This document shows positions 1 through 5,300 of a stretch of 6,319 nt of DNA, one piece after another. The notes beneath the pieces were generated by a model. That model was given only the letters and a program-made list of their open reading frames with translations, was not told where the DNA came from and made no database searches. How positions within the stretch are numbered: position 1 is the stretch's first letter; each line of letters starts with the position of its first letter. The position numbers were made by a program, and so were the translations under genes. Origin of the DNA: Thermoflexus sp. (lineage in GTDB: Bacteria; Chloroflexota; Anaerolineae; B4-G1; DUEL01); contig JAPYWT010000155.1 of the NCBI GenBank assembly GCA_028276215.1, forward strand, positions 1 through 6,319. Direction: 5' to 3'.

Positions 1-53
1 GGTTCAGGAGAGGGGAGGGGGTGGCGGCGCAGCCGCCGGGGGTGGGGTGAGGC
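1..53. repeat. GC-rich inverted-repeat arm at left edge
   Basis: This stretch matches the reverse complement of 6261-6300. Both copies begin GGT(T)CAGGAGAGGGGAGGGGGT and end GGGGTGAGGC. The middle differs: here it holds a small hairpin (GGCGGC-GCA-GCCGCC, 23-37). At the right edge the same sequence forms a hairpin whose second arm starts GGTCAGGAGAGG, so bases 1-53 look like the right arm of such a hairpin, with its left arm and loop outside the window. The repeat stops about where recognisable protein sequence starts (codon at 50). C-rich and G-rich repeats of this kind usually sit between genes; here it abuts the middle of a gene. Confidence 0.75.
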
Positions 54-1924
54 CCGATGCGGCCCTCATCCTCCTGAACCGCGACGCCACCCCCCACACC
101 GTCGTCGTGGACGTGCGCGGCTACCTGGGCGTGGGGACCGTCCTCACCGACGTCCTCTCCGGCGGGACCCCGTACACCGTCTCCGCCGACGGCCGGATCA
201 CCATCACGAACCTGGCCCCGATGAGCGGCACCCTCCTGGTCTACGCCGACGGCGACATCGTCCCGCCCGCGCCGCCCTCCGTCCTCACGGCCACCGAAGG
301 GGCCGGGCAGGTGGTCCTGGCGTGGTCCCCTGTGACGGACGCCGTCGCCTACAACCTGTACCGCTCCCTCCTCCCCGGCGGCGGGTACGTCCTCCTGGCC
401 ACCGTCCCCGACACCGTCTACACCGACACGGACGTGGTCAACGGGACGACCTACTACTACGTGGTGACGGCCGTGGACGGGGCGGGCAACGAGAGCGGGC
501 CCTCGGACGAGGCGGCGGCGATGCCCCACCACGTTATTGGTTGGGCCAACCTCCAGGGGCCGCCGGAACTCACCCACACCATCGGCCTCACCCCCACCGA
601 CCCCGTCTACGGCCGGGTCTGGATAGACGGGGTGACCAGCCAGCCCGGCGCAACTCCCGGCCTCATCGCCCAGGTGGGCTTCGGCCCCACGGACACCCCG
701 CCCATCTCCTGGACGGGGTGGACGGACGCCGTCTTCAACACCGACGTGGGCAACAACGACGAGTTCAAGGCGCAATTGGTGCCGGAGTACACGGGCACCT
801 TCCACGTCGTCTACCGGTACTCCACCACCGGCGGGCGGGACTGGGTCTACGCAGACCGGAGCGGGCTCATCACCCCCACGGGCGTCGTCTCCCCCGGCGT
901 CCTGTACGTCCTGCCGTCGGCGGACACCGACCCGCCGCCTCCGCCCGGGAACCTGCGGGTGACCCACTGGGGGGCCGACCACATCGCCCTGGCCTGGGAC
1001 CCCGTCGCGGCGGCCGACCTCTACGCCTACGACCTGTATCGCCAGCGCGGCCCGTGCCAGGCACTTCCGGAAGTGCCTGGCACGTGGGATGTTCTGGCCC
1101 GCGTCCTCTCCCCCACGACCGTCTACACTGACACCGCCGTCCAGACGGGCTGTCTCTACACCTACACTGTCCGCGCGCTGGACACGTCCTTCAACCGCTC
1201 CGGCTTCTCCAATCAGGCCGCCGCGCGGGCCGAGGCCCGCTGGGTCACAGTGACCTTCGTGGTGACCGTCCCGGCCTTCACGCCGTCCGGGGATACCGTC
1301 TACATCGCCGGGGACCGGGCGGACGTCTTCGGCGCGTCGTGGAACCCGTCCGCGCGGGCGCTGACGCGGGCCGGGGAGAACCGCTGGACGGTCACCCTGC
1401 GGATGCCGGAGGGCGAGCGGCGGGAGTACAAGTACACCCGTGGGAGTTGGGACCGGGTGGAGAAGTGGGGGCCCATCACCGGCTTCGCCAACCGTGTCGT
1501 CACCCCCACCTGGGGGACGGACGGGACGATGACGGTGACGGACGTCGTCTACAACTGGCGGGACCCGCTGGTGGTGGCCGTCTCCCCGGCCCCCGGCGCG
1601 ACGTCCTTTAACCCCGGCGGCCCCATCACGGCGACCTTCAACCGGGCCCTGAATCCGGCGACGGTGACCACGGAGACGGTGCGGGTGAACGGCGGCGCGG
1701 TGACGGGAACCGTGGGCTACATCAGCCCGACGGCGGGCATCAGTGCGACGGTCCTCTTCACCCCGGCGGTCCCGCTGGACCCGCGCAGCTTCTACCGGGT
1801 GCAGTTGACGGCGGGCCTGCGGGACGCCGAGGACGGCGTGCCGCTGCAGCGGGAGTTTGTCTGGGAGTTCGGCTGGCGTTGGCGGGTCTACCTGCCGCTG
1901 GTGATGCGGAACGGGAGGCCATAG
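47..1924 (+). CDS. C-terminal part of a secreted GH13 amylase/pullulanase-like multidomain protein (5'-partial)
   Basis: The frame is open to base 2 with no credible start: GTG at 47 lies inside a repeat and has no clear Shine-Dalgarno. Residues numbered from that GTG read as follows: 1-69, the all-beta C-terminal domain of GH13 alpha-amylases (AALILLNRD, then GTLLVYADG); 72-158, FN3; 162-290, an unnamed module (WANLQ, YGRVWI, GNNDEF) also found twice in the next gene; 292-394, FN3 interrupted by an in-frame palindrome (residues 337-346); 399-505, CBM20-like starch-binding domain with likely sugar-contacting W432, K462, W468 and N482; 509-608, SbsA-type Ig-like domain (SPAPGATS start); 611-625, tail RWRVYLPLVMRN. 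The catalytic TIM barrel and signal peptide are absent, so this is the rear of a larger enzyme or a remnant cut by the repeat at its 5' end. By family knowledge the product would be exported and would bind and hydrolyse starch-like glucans. The exact enzyme class cannot be told without the catalytic domain. Confidence 0.8.
   Translation: MRPDAALILLNRDATPHTVVVDVRGYLGVGTVLTDVLSGGTPYTVSADGRITITNLAPMSGTLLVYADGDIVPPAPPSVLTATEGAGQVVLAWSPVTDAVAYNLYRSLLPGGGYVLLATVPDTVYTDTDVVNGTTYYYVVTAVDGAGNESGPSDEAAAMPHHVIGWANLQGPPELTHTIGLTPTDPVYGRVWIDGVTSQPGATPGLIAQVGFGPTDTPPISWTGWTDAVFNTDVGNNDEFKAQLVPEYTGTFHVVYRYSTTGGRDWVYADRSGLITPTGVVSPGVLYVLPSADTDPPPPPGNLRVTHWGADHIALAWDPVAAADLYAYDLYRQRGPCQALPEVPGTWDVLARVLSPTTVYTDTAVQTGCLYTYTVRALDTSFNRSGFSNQAAARAEARWVTVTFVVTVPAFTPSGDTVYIAGDRADVFGASWNPSARALTRAGENRWTVTLRMPEGERREYKYTRGSWDRVEKWGPITGFANRVVTPTWGTDGTMTVTDVVYNWRDPLVVAVSPAPGATSFNPGGPITATFNRALNPATVTTETVRVNGGAVTGTVGYISPTAGISATVLFTPAVPLDPRSFYRVQLTAGLRDAEDGVPLQREFVWEFGWRWRVYLPLVMRNGRP
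1053..1084. repeat. Perfect 32-bp palindrome inserted in frame in the coding region
   Basis: The left half CGTGCCAGGCACTTCC is followed directly by its exact reverse complement, centred at 1068/1069. Each half also contains the smaller palindrome GTGCC-A/T-GGCAC. It lies inside the second FN3 domain and adds residues CQALPEVPGT. Removing the 30 bp from 1054 to 1083 leaves the frame intact and gives YRQRGP-WDVLARV, a normal FN3 sequence. This suggests a mobile or REP-like palindrome that landed in a surface loop. I recall GTGCCTGGCAC-type repeats being common in some bacterial genomes, but the copy number here is unknown. Confidence 0.85.
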
Positions 1925-1932
1925 ACCTCATC

Positions 1933-1957
1933 GGGAGGGATAAAAGGGGGTTGGGGG
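1933..1957 (+). other. G-quadruplex-capable run just after a stop codon
   Basis: Four G runs on the coding strand fit the G3+N1-7 pattern: GGG (1933), GGG (1937), GGGGG (1946) and GGGGG (1953), with loops of 1, 6 and 2 bases. The first run begins 9 bases after the upstream stop codon, so the structure would sit at the start of the 3' untranslated region. It may affect transcription ending or mRNA decay, but a high-GC genome will contain such runs by chance. No ordinary stem plus U-tract terminator is visible here. Confidence 0.4.
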
Positions 1958-1977
1958 TGGTCTGGCTCCCCGACAGT

Positions 1978-2031
1978 TTGGAACAGGACATGGATCAACA
2001 CGGGTTTTTACGGGTCAGCACGGATAAAAAA
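1978..2031 (+). repeat. Direct repeat copy 1 (CACGGAT-type)
   Basis: This copy reads TTGGAACAGGACATGG, then ATCAACACGGG, ACGGGTCAGCACGGAT and an A run. It matches 2162-2214 except for two substitutions and one extra T in the T run. In copy 2 the A run leads straight into ATCCGTG and closes a short hairpin; here it is followed by unrelated sequence and the A/T-rich hairpin, as if that hairpin had been inserted into the loop of an originally similar structure. Matching ATCCGTGTCC units that could close the outer stem lie at 2132-2151. Confidence 0.85.
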
Positions 2032-2055
2032 ACAGGAGTTACGCAGTTGGTCTTT

Positions 2056-2123
2056 TTTGCCACGAATTACACAAATTTACACGAATTAAAAAATTCGTGT
2101 TAATTCGTGAAATTCGTGGCAAA
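2056..2123. repeat. Near-perfect 68-nt A/T-rich hairpin nested in the repeat
   Basis: The left arm from TTTGCCACGAATT (2056-2068) to ACACGAATT (2079-2087) pairs with AATTCGTGT (2092-2100) through AATTCGTGGCAAA (2111-2123) around an AAAA loop. Counted by hand, 29 of 32 positions pair. The arms are built from ACGAATT units about 10 bases apart. It is preceded by a T run but not followed by one on either strand, so it is not a textbook intrinsic terminator, although it could still slow polymerase or shield mRNA ends. It contrasts sharply with the GC-rich genes on both sides. Confidence 0.85.
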
Positions 2124-2161
2124 TTCCAACTATCCGTGTCCATCCGTGTCCCATTGAAGGC

Positions 2162-2214
2162 TTGGAATAGGACACGGATCAACACGGGTTTTACGGGTCA
2201 GCACGGATAAAAAA
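2162..2214 (+). repeat. Direct repeat copy 2 (CACGGAT-type) with its hairpin
   Basis: This is the second copy of the 54-nt repeat at 1978-2031. Here CACGGAT (2202-2208) pairs with ATCCGTG (2214-2220) across an AAAAA loop, and GGACACGGAT (2170-2179) pairs with ATCCGTGTCC (2233-2242), giving an imperfect hairpin spanning 2170-2242. The sequence between these stems pairs only partly (AACACGGGTTTT against AATCTGTG-type sequence). Confidence 0.8.
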
Positions 2215-2293
2215 TCCGTGAAAATCTGTGCTATCCGTGTCCATCCGTATCCATCAGTGTGTATCCGTGTCCTGTTTCCGATAAAGTCTTTTA

Positions 2294-2338
2294 TAGCGCA
2301 GGCCGCCGGGCCTGCGGGCAGGCTGACGGTTTGCGCTA
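2294..2338. repeat. GC-rich hairpin in the leader of the large gene
   Basis: The outer arms are TAGCGCA (2294-2300) and TGCGCTA (2332-2338). Overlapping with these is an alternative stem, CGCAGGCC (2297-2304) with GGCCTGCG (2309-2316) around a 4-base loop, so two mutually exclusive folds are possible. It ends 14 bases before the Shine-Dalgarno of the downstream gene. It may be another dispersed repeat or a 5' leader structure affecting translation. No known riboswitch consensus is recognised, and no convincing -35/-10 pair was found around it. Confidence 0.55.
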
Positions 2339-2352
2339 CACCAAATCTGTAC

Positions 2353-2360
2353 AAAGGAGG
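2353..2360 (+). promoter_or_regulatory. Strong Shine-Dalgarno that fixes the start of the large gene
   Basis: AAAGGAGG lies 7 bases before ATG 2368. It fixes this ATG as the start instead of upstream in-frame codons (the frame is open from 2218), which lie inside the intergenic repeat. The residues after 2368 form a clean signal peptide, which supports the choice. Confidence 0.9.
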
Positions 2361-2367
2361 TACTACC

Positions 2368-5300
2368 ATGAACCGCAAATCGCTGACCACCATTCTCTCT
2401 CTGCTCCTCGGCCTGGCCGCCGTGGTGGCGGTGGCAGTTATCTTTGCCACGCCCCAGCGAACGGCGCAGGCCCAATCCACCCTGTTGCTGGAGGAGAACT
2501 TCAATTACGGCGATACGCCGGGCACTCTGGTAGCCGTGAGTGCGGGCAACTGGGTCTCCCACTCAGGTACTACGGGGCCGGTTCTCTACATCACGGCCAG
2601 CCTCTCTATGCCCAAATATAGATCTTCGGGTATAGGGGGCGCTGCAGTAATTTCTACTGCTGGTGTTGAGGATGTCAATCGCACTTTTGTAACCCAGACT
2701 TCCGGAACCATCTACTACGCTGCATTAGTGCGGGTGATCACTGCCACCAGCGCTGGTGATTACTTCTTACATTTGAAAGACCCGGGCACTCTCTTCCGTG
2801 CTTCCATCTTTGTCCGGGACTCTGGGGGGGCTCTACAATTTGGCTTAGGTGTGACCAGTTCGCTTAACGTATGGTCCTCAATTCCCTTCAGTTACGACAC
2901 AACTTATCTGGTCGTCGCCAAGTACAGGAACGAGCCTACTCCCACCGCTGCGCTGTACGTGCTGACCGCGTCTGTACCTACTGAGCCCTTTACGCCGTTA
3001 CTTTCTGCAACAGGGGGCACTACAGTGCCCGTGCGGGGAATCGCCATCCGGCAGGGTACCGCTGGTCAACGCCCCGCTGCCATCATTGACGGCATCCGCG
3101 TGGCGACTACCTGGGAGGAGGCCATCGGTTACAGTGAGGTTTCTGCCACCAAGAGCGTGACGCCGGATACCGACGTGCCCTACCACGGCCTGGTGACCTA
3201 CACCATCGTGCTGAGGAACAGTTATGCTGTCAGCGACACCGTCCTCTTCACCGACACCCTCCCCGCCGAGGTGGACTTCGGGGCCTGGATTGAGCAGCCG
3301 GAGGGGGCCACGGTAGTGGGCAACGTCATCACCTGGTCCGGCACGGTCACCGCTGGGACGGCCATCACTTTCGCCTTCACCGCTCAGCACGTCGGCAACT
3401 ACGGCGACGTGGTCACCAACACTGCCGAATTCAGCGGCACCTACGACGCCGGCACCGCCCAGGCCGTCTTCACCGTGGAGAAACTCACCACCAACGTCAC
3501 CTTCGTCTACCACGACCTGGAGGATGTGGTGCTCGTCGGCGGGATGACCGCTGAGACTGTCTGCCTGCGCGGTGACTTCAATGGGTGGGACTGCACCCTG
3601 ATGGACGCCGATCCCGGAAATACCGTTTTCTCGGTGACAATTTCCGGGCTGGAGGTCGGGCGGACGTACGAGTACAAGTACTATGTGAACTCCACCGCCC
3701 TGGGCGAGAACAGCTGCTGGGATATGCTCAATACGAATAACCGCGTCCTCACCATGACCAGCGGCGTTGCGACGGTCCACGACTACCGCAACGTGGTGGT
3801 TGACTGGGCCAACCTCCAGTGGCCGTACACCCTGCAGACCGACGTCAACAAGCCGACCGCTTCGGTCTACGGGCGGGTGTACATCCGGAACGTCACCAAT
3901 CTCAGCGGCGAAGGGCGCGGCATCCGGGCCCAGGTGGGCTACGGCAACAGTACCGACCCGGCCGAATGGACCTGGTTCCCGATGACGTACAACGTGGATG
4001 ACGGGAACAACGACGAGTTTAGGGGCGTGATGACGCCGACGGCGGGTGGGGTCTACTCCTACGCCACGCGGTTTGACGGCAACTGGGGGCCGGGCAACCC
4101 CAACGCCGGGTGGACCTACGGGGACACCAACGGGAGCCCGCCCTTTGATCTGGACAAGACCGGCGTGCTGACCGTCGTCGTCTACGACGTGGCGCTGAGC
4201 AAGACGGCCCCGACGGAGCCTGTGGTGGTCCGCGATGGCCAGGGTGCGCTGGTGACCTACACCCTCACCGTGGAGAACCGCTCCACTATCACGCAGGTGG
4301 CCTCGTTCACGGTGACCGACGTCCTGCCGGAGGGGTTCGTCTATGTGGAGGACGATAGCGGCGTCGCGCCCAACGGCAGCGGCAGCGCGGATGACCCGCT
4401 GGTCTGGGAGTTCACTAATCCACTCCCGCCGGGTGGTTCCCTCTCCTTCCACCTGGTCGTCTCCGCCACCGATGCGCTCACGGCGACGGGCCGCTACACG
4501 GACACCGCCGCCGTCGCGGTGGAGGGCGGGGACTGGATTCCGGACAACGATACGGCCCAGGCTGGGGTAATGGTGCACCGCATCGTGCCTATCGCCACTG
4601 CCCGGGCCGGCAGCAACGGCGAAGTCTTCGCCGTAGAGGGCACGGTCATCTACACTCCCGGCACCTACAACACTCTGGAATGGGGCATCCAGGACGATAG
4701 CGGCGGCATCGCCGTCTACTACTCTCCGGCGCCCTCCGTCTCTTACGGTGACCGGGTGCGGGTGGTTGCAACGCGTGGCGCCTATCAGAATCAGGAGCAA
4801 CTGAACGCGCCCGTCTACTTCTTCGCCAATCTGGGCTCGGGCCCCGAGGTGCCGCCCCGGCTGTACTCCACGGGGGCCATCTCCACTGGCACGACCGAGG
4901 GCTGGCTGGTCCAGGTGGAGGGCTACGTCTCCGGTCTGGGTGCCTGCACGGGCAACTACTCCTTCCTGGTGAACGACGGCTCCGGCCCGGCCTACATCTA
5001 CGTAGACCAGGATACGGGTGTCAACGTCTGCAGTATGGGCATCACCAACACCGATTACGTACGGGTGGTCGGCTTCAGTACCCAGTACCAGAGCCTCTAC
5101 GAGATCAAGCCGCGCCGGCCATCGGACGTGAAGGAACTTTACCCCACCACCTTCGTCTACCACGACCTGGAGGATGTGGTCCGCAGCGGCGAGGCGGTCT
5201 ACCTGGCGGGGTCGTTCAATGGCTGGAGCACCGCCGCCACACCGATGAGCGCCAACGCCGACTTCTCCGTCTTCTCCGTCACGGTGGTCCTGGAGACCTC

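Larger units (their letters stand above)
1980..2279. repeat. 300-bp composite intergenic repeat with inverted ends
   Basis: This element fills most of the 443-bp gap between the two genes. Its ends are near-inverted: left GGAACAGGACATGGAT (1980-1995), right ATCCGTGTCCTGTTTCC (2263-2279), differing by one base and one insertion. Inside are two direct repeats (1978-2031 and 2162-2214), a nested A/T-rich hairpin (2056-2123), and ATCCGTGTCC units at 2132, 2142, 2233 and 2263, plus a variant at 2243. No protein is encoded and no flanking target duplication is visible. It resembles the CACGGAT/ATCCGTG hairpin repeats seen between genes in many environmental bacteria (from memory). It could be a non-autonomous mobile element, a REP-like array or a structured RNA. 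It is far lower in GC than both flanking genes. Confidence 0.7.

Noticed and set aside
322..1131. Plus-strand open frame of 269 codons inside the first gene
   Set aside because: It is an out-of-frame shadow dominated by R, P, G and H. The overlapping frame has clear FN3 and WANLQ domains.
1887..1921. Sortase-type LPXTG anchor at the protein C-termini
   Set aside because: The tail reads LPLVMRN with no T-G pair, no following hydrophobic helix and no positive end segment of the sortase type.
1879..2103. Short plus-strand open frame across the first stop and the repeat
   Set aside because: It overlaps the end of the first gene in another frame and continues into hairpin repeats, with no ribosome site or family resemblance.
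2056..2123. Canonical intrinsic terminator
   Set aside because: The stem is A/T-rich and is not followed by a T run on either strand.
1978..2279. CRISPR array
   Set aside because: Only two long direct repeats are present, with no regular spacers of equal length. The units form nested hairpins.
2275..2297. Sigma-70-type promoter using TTTCCG and TATAGC
   Set aside because: The spacing is only 11 bases and the -35 match is weak, so no promoter is called.
2218..2367. In-frame extension of the large gene by 50 codons
   Set aside because: These codons lie in the CACGGAT repeat and the leader hairpin. The strong AAAGGAGG and the signal peptide fix the start at 2368.
2130..2504. Reverse-strand open frame across the repeat and the signal-peptide region
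   Set aside because: Its sequence is the complement of the repeat and of the signal-peptide coding region, with no domain or start signal.
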